From contig BFEA01000124.1 of NCBI GenBank assembly GCA_003427395.1, positions 1,595,153 through 1,624,433 on the forward strand: 29,281 nucleotides of DNA, given 5' to 3'. Position 1 is the first letter of the stretch. The number at the start of each line of letters is the position of its first letter. The stretch comes from Chara braunii (lineage: Eukaryota; Streptophyta; Charophyceae; Charales; Characeae). Made by a program: the position numbers and the translations under genes. Positions 8,423-17,378 of this stretch are shown here, in pieces. The notes beneath the pieces are model-generated. The model did not search any database and was not told where the DNA came from. It was given only the letters and a program-made list of their open reading frames with translations.

Positions 8423-8925
8423 GCCACTTGCATGGAGTGAAGTGATATGGATAATTTGGCACAAGTGGTGAGGCAGCCACGGCAATGACAACAGGAGCAG
8501 GACTTGTGATGCATGCCGGGGGTAAAATCTGAGTATGCCCAAGAACGAAGGCTGAATCCAGTGAGGGGAATAACTTAGCGGAAGTGTCAAATGTCAGTCC
8601 ACACACAACGAGCATCCAGAAGGAAAGATCGCTTCTCATGTGGAGGTAGTAGGAGGCTGACATTGGCTGTGTAGTGAATGTGAGGAGTTGGGGTGGTGGT
8701 AAATGGAAGTGACCTCCCAGGTTGGCAATAATCGTGGCCGAAATCAAGGGGGGAGGAGAAGGAGGTGGAGACATGGAAGAACCTTTCCTCGATGAAAATC
8801 GTCCTGGAATTGCCAACGCAGAGCACATCTGAAATGAATAATCTGGAGCCTTTGTCCTAACCGCTCCTCCTGCTCAAAATAACATGCTGCAACTCAAAAT
8901 CTCTCTCTCAACGATACAACAGAAC
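8423..8925. other. no gene seen
   Basis: Overlapping minus-strand ORFs exist here (up to 141 codons), but none has a recognisable domain, and the longest starts and ends without splice or promoter context. Confidence 0.4.
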
Positions 8926-9004
8926 TCTCCCTCCCTCCCTCCCTCCCTCCCTCCCTCCGTCCCTCCGTCCGTCCCTCCATCCCTCCCTCTGTCCCTCCCT
9001 CCCA
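8926..9004. repeat. (CCCT)n microsatellite
   Basis: CTCC/CCCT units with GTCC variants fill this stretch. It is simple sequence. Confidence 0.9.
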
Positions 9005-9135
9005 CCCTCTTCCAGCCACTTCCCTCCCCATCAAATAAGAACGAACTGTTGCCTCTGTGAAGCTGCAGCACTGGAGGTGTGTTTGGGACTCTATGTCCCC
9101 AAACCCCTATCACGACCCTTTTTCTCTCCCTGCAG

Positions 9136-9265
9136 AGCTCGTGACGGCTGCCTCTCCTTCTACTCCCCAGCAGCGCCTCTTTCTCTGATCACCGGTCTCC
9201 CCTACTTGACATTCCAGTGCCGGGCCCAAATGCCAGACGTCAGCAGCCTGTCAACCTCCAACTAG
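9136..9265 (+). CDS. possible terminal exon of an unidentified gene
   Basis: A pyrimidine tract (CCCTTTTTCTCTCCCTGCAG, ending at 9135) is a strong-looking splice acceptor. The following frame encodes ARDGCLSFYSPAAPLSLITG, then LPYLTFQCRAQMPDVSSLST, then a stop at 9263-9265. The preceding exon is not visible because upstream is a microsatellite. I do not recognise the product. Confidence 0.25.
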
Positions 9266-9584
9266 TGAGAACTGAGTGCAGAGTCAGGCCCAGCCACAGA
9301 GTATGCACTGAGCCTGGGCATCCCTCTCCCTGGTCTGATCGTCTAGGACTGCCCAGAACTAACATGATTTATGGTCGAGGTGGATGGACCTACTTGTGGG
9401 TCGTTGGCGCTTGGAATGTTGTCGGGGCATTGGTGATGCTGAAGTGCACTCAAGGTTCCATACTGTGTGGTTTACGAGGATTGGTACCATCCATCAGGGT
9501 GAACGCGAATCTGGTGCCAGGCTGATTTTAGGTCATGTTTCAGAGAGAACGGGCATGACCCCATCCCTGAAGAAGATTGTTGGT

Positions 9585-9710
9585 ATTCAGCCTCCTGATG
9601 AGTCGGTGAATCGCCAATGAAACGGTTTGTCACAGCCCCTTGTTTGTTGTCCTCGTCTCCCTCCCGCTCTGCCTACGGTTTATCGGGCAGTTCGGTTTTG
9701 ACGATATATA
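9585..9710 (+). repeat. dispersed repeat with hammerhead-like core, copy 1
   Basis: Begins ATTCAGCCTCCTGATGAGTC (CTGATGA at 9595-9601) and continues GAAAC...TTTGTCACAGCCCCTTG, a pyrimidine-rich stretch, GCCTACGGTTTATCGGGCAG and GACGATATATA. The same order occurs at 26026-26147, and the second half also at 22868-22792 on the minus strand. In this copy the stem II that should join CTGATGA to GAAA is disrupted (GTCGG against CCAAT), so it is probably inactive. Confidence 0.7.
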
Positions 9711-9814
9711 AGTGGAGCTGCGTTCTTAATGGTTTGAGCCTTGATCTTCCTACGGTCAATGCGTAAACACATCCTTTTTCTCCCTCCGTACGGCAAGAAC
9801 AGGAGCACCACAGG

Positions 9815-9912
9815 TCGACTCACTGGGACTTTCCCACCCTTGTGGTGCTGACTCACTTGGACTGATCCCACCCTTGTGATGCTGACTCACTGGGAGTGAT
9901 CCCACCCTTGGC
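9815..9912. repeat. ~33-bp minisatellite, three units
   Basis: GACTCACTGGGAGTGATCCC-type units ending CACCCTTGTGGTG repeat three times. Confidence 0.85.
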
Positions 9913-10230
9913 ACTCTGTATGCTGTGCTCGGACCGCATACACACTTCCCCTTTGCGATATTACTTCTTTGAAGCGTCAGTCGCATTAGCAAGGCAATTA
10001 TTCTGCACTGCAATGCCAAAGAGATCCTACCGGGGACCACTTGAACAGCTGTAGGTAGACTATGTAAGCGACTAAGGAGGACGGTGATCATGCCAGGCAA
10101 CAGGCGAGAGCTGCCGAGTGTCAGAATCAGTGAAGCAATAGCTGCACTGCAGTGGAAAGCTTCCAGATTGCTGCCCTTTTCTGATATTGACTCATTGAAC
10201 TCTCAGCCATAGCTGTGCTATGCTGCACAG

Positions 10231-10486
10231 GACAAGCAGCTTGACAGGCAAGTGCGTATCCTTGAGGCTTGTGCATATTTTACTGCAGGCAATCTTCCGG
10301 CTCTCACCGATGGACCAAATGAATTGGAATTACGCTACCGTCCTCACCAGGGTAGAATGTACGTTCATTGCCACTGTACTAGACAGAAAGTTGCGCCGGA
10401 TTCAGTTATAATAACTGTATGTTCTATTCGGGGGAAGATGGTATGATGGTTTCATTGGCATTGAGTTGAGGGCTCTTCGGCTGTGA
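10231..10486 (+). pseudogene. coding-like frame interrupted by a MITE
   Basis: After an AG at 10229-10230 (TGCTGCACAG) an open frame encodes DKQLDRQVRILEACAYFTAG and NLPALTDGPNELELR. It is then interrupted at codon TA|T by the 104-bp MITE at 10338-10441. Beyond the MITE and its second TA, the same frame resumes as DGFIGIELRALRL and stops at 10484-10486. That the frame continues exactly across the insertion supports former (or present, if another allele lacks the MITE) coding sequence, probably a last exon. The family is not recognised. With the MITE present the product would be altered. Confidence 0.4.
10338..10441. mobile_element. pogo-like MITE, copy 4 (most diverged)
   Basis: The left end CCGTCCTCACCAGGGTAGAA pairs imperfectly with the right end (reverse complement CCATCTTCCCCCGAATAGAA). 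Length is 104 bp and TA flanks at 10336-10337 and 10442-10443. It has the same length and TIR layout as the other copies. Confidence 0.75.
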
Positions 10487-10930
10487 TGTATTTTTGGCTT
10501 GTTGCATGCCAGTTGGTGTCGTAGAATGCACTTCCTGTGATGCCGCTGAAAAAGCAGCTACCTGATACACTGGCACCTCACGCCGTCACGCCCTGACAAT
10601 TGAAGTGCGATATCTCTTGGTGTCGATGCCATAGTCTTCGTCAATCCCTATGTTTAGATGAGTCTCCTTGGCCATGTTGGGAGGGCTTTAGCATATTTCC
10701 CCAGGATTACCACGGATGAGTTTATAGCAGTATATATATTATATGGTCTGTATGTCGCTTAACAGCATGTCAGATTCTTTATGTGACTACCCCTTGCTTT
10801 GCTTCTGCTATTTGCTGGATGACGCAGAGTAGGATGGGGTATTTCTTTGTTTATACGTTGGATCCCTTTCTGTGCAGTTGGTGCTTGGCTTTATTTTGTG
10901 GTTTATGATATCAAATGTGGATGATTTAGT
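10487..10930. other. no gene seen
   Basis: Sequence without repeats or convincing ORFs. It could contain a promoter or intron of the gene downstream, but nothing specific is visible. Confidence 0.4.
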
Positions 10931-10934
10931 GACA

Positions 10935-11275
10935 CCCCTCTCCCTCTTTCTCTCTCTGTCTCTCATTCTTTCTTGCTTTCTCTCATTTCTGTCTGGTTTG
11001 TGCTCTCTTCTCTCCACATTATGAACTGTTCTTTGACTTTGTCTCCCATGTGCGTCTCTCTCTCTCTCTCTTCCCTCCCCATCTGTCTGTCTGTCTGTCT
11101 CTCTCTCCCTCTCTCTCTCACCTCCCCCCTTTTCCCTCCCTTCCTCCCTCCATCCTTTTCTTCCTCCCACTGCCTCCTTTCCCCTCATGCCTCTGTTCAT
11201 CTCTGTTGTTCTTTCTCCCTTTCTCCTCTCTGCTTGGGGACTGTGCCCTTTTTCCTTTTTCTTCCTTTAAAAAGG
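10935..11275. repeat. pyrimidine-rich low-complexity tract
   Basis: CT/TCTG/CCTT-rich sequence including (TCTG)4 near 11084. It could act as an intronic pyrimidine tract upstream of the 11327 reading frame. Confidence 0.7.
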
Positions 11276-11326
11276 TTGTTCATGGGTGTTGCGAATGTGA
11301 AGGTCAGGAAATTCATGTGATCGGCC

Positions 11327-12712
11327 ATGGCTGGGACAGTTTCCATCAAGCAATCTCTTTGTCCACTGCAATATTCTGCCATGGAGCATGTGCGGGAGGT
11401 TGGCAGCAGCAGGATGGCGAGTGGGACAGCAAGGAGTTTTGTGATAAGCAGTGGCTGGGAGCGAGACTTTGGCTTGGGAAAAGGGTGGTGCCATGGAGTG
11501 GTTAGGTCAAGGACGACATCTTGCCTGAAACAGCTACAAGACCCGGAAAGGAGATGGCTTTGCGCGCTATCTCCTTTTTGTGCTGGAATAAGGAGCAGTG
11601 TTTGTCCAATTCAACATGTTTTAGCTATGTGTAGATACAGATTCAGATCTGAATGTGCCCTCGGAGGGCGATGTGAAGTTGGGCTCACAAGAAGGAAGGA
11701 GAATGATGCATTGTGTGGATATCGAAGAACAGAAGGGTTACAGAAGTGTCAAGGGAGAGTGGGAAGCAATCAAAGAGAAAATCAAGGATGCGAGGAAACC
11801 CGGGAAGCCGATAATAAGGATGATGTGGAAGGACAGGCGGTCGAGGAGGAGGAGGAGGAGGAGGAGGAGGAGGAGAACGAGAGAGAGGTATCGACTGAAA
11901 GAGGTGATCAAAGGGAAGATGGAGGAGGGCGCCCTGAGTGTGCGCAGACCAGGAAGGGGGAAGAAGGGTTGGGGAAAGATGAGGGAGGAAGAGGAGGGGA
12001 GGAAGAGAGGATAAGGGGAAGAGAGGAGCGTGCAGAGGAAATCGACGGGGGTAGAAAAGAGGTACTGGTAATGGACGGTGACAGGGAGGAGTTGAAGGGG
12101 GGACCGCTGCGAGCCTCTGGTTCCAGAAAGGAGGTCGAGAAGGGTGGAGGGGTAGAAGAGAAGGATTTGGGGAGGGTCAAAGGGGGGGGAGAGAAGAAGA
12201 AGAACCGTAAGCAATATGAGGCAATCGGTAAACTGCCGAACTTGTTTGAAGGAGCCCTCGCGATAGCGGCCGCCGAGAAGGCAGGATTTCCTCTTGACGA
12301 GAAAAAGATCCATCCCTTGCTCAGGAGTAGGGAGGCTCGCGAGAAACTTATTGCCATCTCGCAGAGGACAAGAGAGTCCACGGGCCTCCACATGGAAGAG
12401 GGACCGGTGTCGCTAGGGAGTGAGAAAGATGGTTGGTGCGCGTTATGTGGAGTGAGAAGTGGGTGGATGATGTGTGGTCGTTGTGATGGACAAGGAGTTT
12501 ATCCATCACTTCGTGGTCTTGCAGGAGTAAGTGAGAAAGTAGGAAATGTCCGGTGCAAGAGCTGTTATGGAAGAGGCATCGTACCTTGTCTCCTCTGTGG
12601 AATACCCGATCCGGCCAAATGGAGAGCTTGGCAGGAATTTGCCAAACGACATCCACGCAAGCTGAGTGACAAATACGGTATTAGCGATGACACCGATCTG
12701 GAGAGCAGTTGA
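11327..12712 (+). CDS. DnaJ-type cysteine-rich zinc-finger protein
   Basis: The 461-codon frame ends in four CxxC motifs: CALC (residues 371-374), CGRCDGQG (383-390), CKSCYGRG (410-417) and CLLC (421-424). Motifs 2 and 3 fit the CxxCxGxG rule of the Hsp40/DnaJ central zinc finger, which binds two zinc ions; motifs 1 and 4 keep only CxxC. No J domain is visible, as in plant plastid DnaJ-zinc-finger proteins of the BSD2/LQY1 kind. Residues about 170-310 are glutamate/lysine/glycine-rich, with a polyglutamate run from (GAG)n; about 300-365 look helical. The first ~125 residues are rich in S, R and C and could be an organelle-targeting leader, but they are poorly coding-like. An upstream splice or a frame switch near 11800 is possible, because a competing frame there (RSVKGEWEAIKEKIKDARKP) looks better. 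The tail after the finger, PDPAKWRAWQEFAKRHPRK, looks genuine. The start is uncertain. Confidence 0.65.
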   Translation: MAGTVSIKQSLCPLQYSAMEHVREVGSSRMASGTARSFVISSGWERDFGLGKGWCHGVVRSRTTSCLKQLQDPERRWLCALSPFCAGIRSSVCPIQHVLAMCRYRFRSECALGGRCEVGLTRRKENDALCGYRRTEGLQKCQGRVGSNQRENQGCEETREADNKDDVEGQAVEEEEEEEEEEENEREVSTERGDQREDGGGRPECAQTRKGEEGLGKDEGGRGGEEERIRGREERAEEIDGGRKEVLVMDGDREELKGGPLRASGSRKEVEKGGGVEEKDLGRVKGGGEKKKNRKQYEAIGKLPNLFEGALAIAAAEKAGFPLDEKKIHPLLRSREAREKLIAISQRTRESTGLHMEEGPVSLGSEKDGWCALCGVRSGWMMCGRCDGQGVYPSLRGLAGVSEKVGNVRCKSCYGRGIVPCLLCGIPDPAKWRAWQEFAKRHPRKLSDKYGISDDTDLESS

Positions 12713-12860
12713 CTTGGACAGTATTATGTCAGTCTCCTCGTGGATGGCCACAGTGCAATGTGTCCCTTCCCTGTATTGTTGCACCTGTTGATGAAATAAT
12801 TATGGTTTGCTAGTATTTTAACTTTTCCAAATGTCTTCGTGCTAGCAATGCAGGCATGCA

Positions 12861-12863
<3 letters not shown>

Positions 12864-12948
<85 letters not shown>

Positions 12949-13168
12949 NNNNNNNNNNNNNNNNNNNNNNNNNNNNNNNNNNNNNNNNNNNNNNNNNNNN
13001 NNNNNNNNNNNNNNNNNNNNNNNNNNNNNNNNNNNNNNNNNNNNNNNNNNNNNNNNNNNNNNNNNNNNNNNNNNNNNNNNNNNNNNNNNNNNNNNNNNNN
13101 NNNNNNNNNNNNNNNNNNNNNNNNNNNNNNNNNNNNNNNNNNNNNNNNNNNNNNNNNNNNNNNNNNNN

Positions 13169-13229
<61 letters not shown>
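12864..13229. repeat. (GT)n-(GA)n microsatellite with a 220-N gap
   Basis: (GT)n runs to about 12934 and is followed by (GA)n. Ns occupy 12949-13168, then (GA)n continues to 13229. The gap lies wholly within simple sequence, so its true length is unknown. Confidence 0.98.
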
Positions 13230-13230
<1 letters not shown>

Positions 13231-13268
13231 ACGCTCCATGGTCTCCATGGTAAGGCAAAATGCAAACT

Positions 13269-13468
13269 CTTTCTGCATACTTTCGTCCATTGCTTCGTGT
13301 GCGTGGCATTACTCGTGCACTCTATATCTGGAGAACTTTCTGATACGTTGAACGGGAAGTGCGAAATCTCTCTGAATATTTGATGCATTGCTTTGTGTGT
13401 GCAGCATCACTTGTGCATGTTCTATCTCCCGGTGCAAACTGTCTGATGTTTTGAAACCGTGCCGTTTC
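13269..13468. repeat. imperfect tandem duplication, ~100-bp unit
   Basis: CATTGCTTCGTGTGCGTGGC...CTTTCTGATACGTTGAA aligns with CATTGCTTTGTGTGTGCAGC...TGTCTGATGTTTTGAAA. It is not coding. Confidence 0.7.
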
Positions 13469-13469
13469 T

Positions 13470-13900
13470 GCATCAAACGAATGGAACCGTGTTTCCGCAG
13501 ATGAAACAGCCACAATTTTCTCTGCATGTATGCTCTTTTCTTTCTCTATTTCTATTGGTCCTTTAGGTGGAGTGTCGTTTTGTTGATACCTGCAGCCAGT
13601 CTTCCTCTCCCACGCTGGCCGTCCAAGTCCACCGCATGGTAGCAGCGCTAACGCTACACAGGACAGTTTGTCTCCTGTAACATCGAGCACTTACAACACG
13701 TGCACTGAAAGCAAAGCCACGATGACAATGACAGCTTGGCGTTGAGTGCCTCCTCTGCGATCTCATGGGTGGGACATCCCATGGCTTTAGATGTCAGTGT
13801 TAGTGCCGTAATGCTTCCAATGCTTCCTTGTCTTCTTCAGCAGCTTGCACTAAACTCACATTGTATATAGGAAGAGACGGTGCCTTGAGATGACAAGAAC
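13470..13900. other. no gene seen
   Basis: Short ORFs on both strands, none recognisable. No clear repeats. Confidence 0.4.
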
Positions 13901-14460
13901 AGGTGGAAGGCAAAGAATCATGTCAATTTCGGACCATGAAACAAGTTATGGGTGTCTATGTCAAGGTTATCCTCACCTGTTCACTTGTGGAATCACCAGG
14001 ATTTAAACCTCAGAAACTCAGGAAGAGAGGGTTCCTTAAAGCACCAGTACATGGGCACCTGGACCGCGGGCCTGACACCTCAAATTCTGGAGGCGCAAAA
14101 TGGAAACGCGACCGCCGATCGAATTTATCAACGGCGGGCACAGCGTTTGACAATTCGGCCTCGTTTTCTTGTGGAGACAAGTTTCCGACTGCAAGGCTGG
14201 GGCCGTGTACTAGTGGTTTAAGATGATGAGAAAGGATGGAAGGCAAAGATCATGGCTATTTCAGGCTGTGAAACAGAGTTATGGCTGTCTTTATCAAAAG
14301 GTTATCCTCACCTGTTGACTTGTGGAATCACCAGGATTTGAACTCTTAACCATCAGAAACTCAGGCAAAGATGCTGGCAGTTTGCCATTACGAAACAAGT
14401 TATCCGCTATTTAGTATGTATGTCAAGGTTATTCTCACCGGTCCAGGGACGACATGTGGA
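13901..14460 (-). repeat. two to three related SINE-like copies
   Basis: The minus strand carries GAGTTCAAATCCTGGTGATTC (a B-box-like core; degenerate in the first copy) followed by CCACAAGT..ACAGGTGAGGATA and CATAACTTGTTTCATGG. This occurs around 14010-13905 and 14350-14230, and partially near 14450-14390. The same B-box and TGGTGATACCACAAGTGGAC appear at 14998-14940 and again in the duplicate at 15300-15250. These are a second tRNA-derived SINE group or its tandem derivatives. Confidence 0.5.
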
Positions 14461-14520
14461 AGTTTACTGCGGGCACTTTTTTCGCGGTCCAGGGACGACA
14501 TGTGGAAGTTTATTGCGGAC
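14440..14520. repeat. 46-bp direct repeat
   Basis: GGTCCAGGGACGACATGTGG with following AAGTTTAYTGCGG is present at about 14440 and 14486. Confidence 0.8.
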
Positions 14521-14676
14521 TTAATCGCGGGCACTTGATTGTAGGAGTAATACTTTAATTTAATAATTTAATAGGCATTTGTGTCATTAGCTCGTCCTCT
14601 TCAGTCACGACATGGCTCCGGGGGTTGCCCCGGAAAAGGTGTGGGGATTGCCGGCATAAGTTTCGAGGCTTCAGTC

Positions 14677-14880
14677 TCTCCTGGGTTGAGCTTTCTCTAT
14701 AAGCTATGCTTGATTCGTTTGATTCTCCTGGGTTGAGCTTTCTCTAGAGCAGATTCTCAAGAGTTTTCTCCCGCGGTTGTCCTGGGTTTAGCTTTCTCTA
14801 GAGCAGATTCTCAAGAGCTTTCTCCCACGGTTCTCCTGGGTTGAGCTTTCTCTATAAGCTATGCTTGATTCGGACTTCGG
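14677..14880. repeat. minisatellite, ~47-54-bp unit, four copies
   Basis: TCTCCTGGGTTGAGCTTTCT starts units at 14677 and 14724, then TGTCCTGGGTTTAGC at 14778 and TCTCCTGGGTTGAGC at 14832. Units alternate between CTATAAGCTATGCTTGATTC and CTAGAGCAGATTCTCAAGAG endings. Confidence 0.85.
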
Positions 14881-15394
14881 CTTCAGTCTCTGTCGTCTTG
14901 TCGATTGTGACTGCTTATGTTTGTTCCTCGCCTCTATCCTCACCGGTCCACTTGTGGTATCACCCGGATTTGAACTCTTGACCTAGGTTTGCTGGGGGGG
15001 CGACCAGGTCACTTTGAGCTGCCTCTGGCTACCTGTGTGGCCACTGCCGGGACAGGTCCAGGCGAGGTCTCAGGCAGCCCAGCATNTGTCCTGGGTTTAG
15101 CTTTCTCTAGAGCAGATTCTCAAGAGCTTTCTCCCACGGTTCTCCTGGGTTGAGCTTTCTCTATAAGCTATGCTTGATTCGGACTTCGGCTTCAGTCTCT
15201 GTCGTCTTGTCGATTGTGACTGCTTATGTTTGTTCCTCGCCTCTATCCTCACCGGTCCACTTGTGGTATCACCCGGATTTGAACTCTTGACCTAGGTTTG
15301 CTGGGGGGGCGACCAGGTCACTTTGAGCTGCCTCTGGCTACCTGTGTGGCCACTGCCGGGACAGGTCCAGGCGAGGTCTCAGGCAGCCCAGCAT
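14778..15394. repeat. 308-bp direct duplication around a single N
   Basis: Positions 14778-15085 and 15087-15394 read as the same 308-bp sequence and are separated only by the N at 15086. Exact identity among otherwise diverged repeats, with an N at the junction, points to an unmerged contig overlap rather than a biological duplication. Confidence 0.9.
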
Positions 15395-16110
15395 AAAATG
15401 AAAAGGAATGCTATGTTGTCTAGGATTGCGATACAAACAACGCCCCCCCCCCCCCCCCCCCCTTCCGTTTTTTCATCATGAAGGTTGTAAGAGCACCTTC
15501 TCGATTGAGTCTTTGCCCCGTCGGTGACTCCATTCCAATACAACCGACGTTTTTTTTCTTTTCTTTTCTTTCTTCTGTTTGGTCCTCCGGATACCTGGGA
15601 CGACAGGGTCTGGCCTGTCCTGACCTGGCTGCATGCCCAGACGAGTGACCCAGTAACATAGCTCTTAAACCGCCGGTCCGCTTTTTCACAAATTTACCAA
15701 ACCAGTGGTAGCAGGAGGAGCAAAAAACCTTGAGCCTGCTGGCAGCAGCAGCGAGCAAAAATATATGAATGTTCCCCCCACAACGTTTTTGCCATCCGTG
15801 TTTTTTTTTTTTTTGGAAAAGCCCTTGTGCAAGGGCTCTATCCTGGTGGCGGTACGAGAACCACCGGGATTGAGGCTTTCCCTGTCGGGCTGCTCCATCC
15901 ATTGCTGGGGAGCGTCACCTGCTGGAAACCAGGTCCAGCGTGCCTTAGATACATCATCTCAGCACGGTGTTTGTTGGGAGTTGGCCATTTCAGATCCTGG
16001 CCTGGCACACTTTTTGCCACAAACTTCAGCACTCAATCTATGGCCGTGAAGTTTTAAGAATTTTTTGCCAAGGGACCAAGAAACAATTCTGAGCGCCAAA
16101 AATTGCCAAA
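15395..16110. other. no gene seen; dispersed repeat fragments
   Basis: Contains a C-run (15443-15462), T-runs and a segment (ATTGCGATACAAACAACG at about 15425) related to ATTGCGACGCAAACGAC at 17800. The many short ORFs overlap one another and lack domains. Confidence 0.4.
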
Positions 16111-16282
16111 GTTGGCGCAGTCAGTTGGTACACTCCTGAACTGTTGAAATACAGACTTGAGTCCGAACTCCACTGGAAGCAGATTAGTAAAATACTACAA
16201 GTCTGAGTTACCTTGGGCCAGTCAGTTCAATGATGATGTCTCGAGGCCGTTGCGCTTCAGAAGACAGTAAAAAAAAGAAAAA
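16111..16282 (+). repeat. tRNA-derived SINE with A-rich tail
   Basis: The head GCGCAGTCAGTTGGTACAC, then CTGTTGAAATACAGACTTGA and GAGTCCGAACTCC (B box), then a body GGGCCAGTCAGTTCAATGAT and CGCTTCAG, end in an A-rich tail. It aligns over its whole length with the minus-strand copy at 20517-20704, which defines the element. Confidence 0.75.
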
Positions 16283-16367
16283 GCGCATCAGTGGTGCGCA
16301 CCCGGGAGCAAAATATGTGAGCATTTCACTTCGAGATGCGACCTTGCCAGAGAAATCTGTAATCTGA

Positions 16368-16945
16368 GGGTGCTGCAGCTACCCCAAGCCTCCTCCAGGC
16401 AGCTATAAGACCAATTTAGGCCAACTGTCAGCTCCGTTCTACACTGGCGCTGACCAGGAGGGGTGTAGGGAAAGCGTCAGGAGGAGAAGATGGGGAAGGG
16501 TGTTGGGAAGGCGTCAGTGAAGTATGACGAAGGGCATGGTAAGGCGTCGGTAATCATGAGGGTTTCCGGAAAGCATCAGGAAAAAATGAGAAAGTTGTCC
16601 TGAAGGCATCGAGAAGGTATCAATGGTCAGCGGCTTCTGCAGTTTTTTCTTGCATCTACGTCTTAGGGTTTAGGTGTCCCGAAGCCTCCTTCAGGCTGCT
16701 CACCCTGAACCTGGTTGTCAGCGCCCTTTTACATTGGTGCAATCCAGGGGGGATGCCGGGAAGGCGTCTGGAAAACATGAGGGCTCACCGCTGAGGTCCA
16801 AGATGGTTCAGCAACTCAGGGTTAGGAGAAAGAGAGGTTCGACAAGATAAGTCTTGGGGGTCTCCCACTGCGGCCCAAGGTGCAGCAAGTCACGGTTGTG
16901 AGAGAAGAGCGTTCGGCAAAATAGGTTTGCAGGGCCTGCGGGTCT
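16368..16945. repeat. nested imperfect duplications upstream of PET100
   Basis: AAGCCTCCTCCAGGCAGCT...CTGACCAGGAGGGGTGTAGG at 16384 recurs as AAGCCTCCTTCAGGCTGCT near 16682. Within it, GGGAAGGCGTCAGTGAA-like units repeat. A ~75-bp unit (GTCCAAGATGGTTCAGCAA / GCCCAAGGTGCAGCAAGTC) is doubled at 16796-16945. No coding function is evident. Confidence 0.6.
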
Positions 16946-17378
16946 GCAGCCGAGAGTGGGGTGTTTTGCTCCACCCCCCGCCCTGTTGTTGCCCTTCAGC
17001 ACCTGTTCGTGTCTGGTGATCTTTGTTTTGAAAGACGACATGTTTGGGGGTGTTGATCTTCGTACCCTTCGCCTTCCCGTTCTCTCCCATCGGTCGAAGG
17101 TGGGTGGGCGATTGGGGGTGTTTGGGTCGAGGTGTAGAGGTAGGTGTTGTGGTTTGAGATGGTCGAATGAAGGGCAAGACTTCTGAAAACAATTGAAAGG
17201 GTGATTATGTATATCATGAGTATGATGTTAACTTGTGTATGTGTATTTCTGTACCCTTTTGTTTCCATTTTGGGCCATTTTGTGTATGCAGATTGTGAAG
17301 ATTAGGGGTTCGGGGGGGGGGGGAGAGGACAAAGTGCCAACTGCTTGTGGGAGAGCTTGAGGACAGTTGGTGGCAGCA

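Noticed and set aside
12724-13388. Long ORFs spanning the N gap
   Set aside because: They depend on runs of unknown residues and (GT)n/(GA)n translation.
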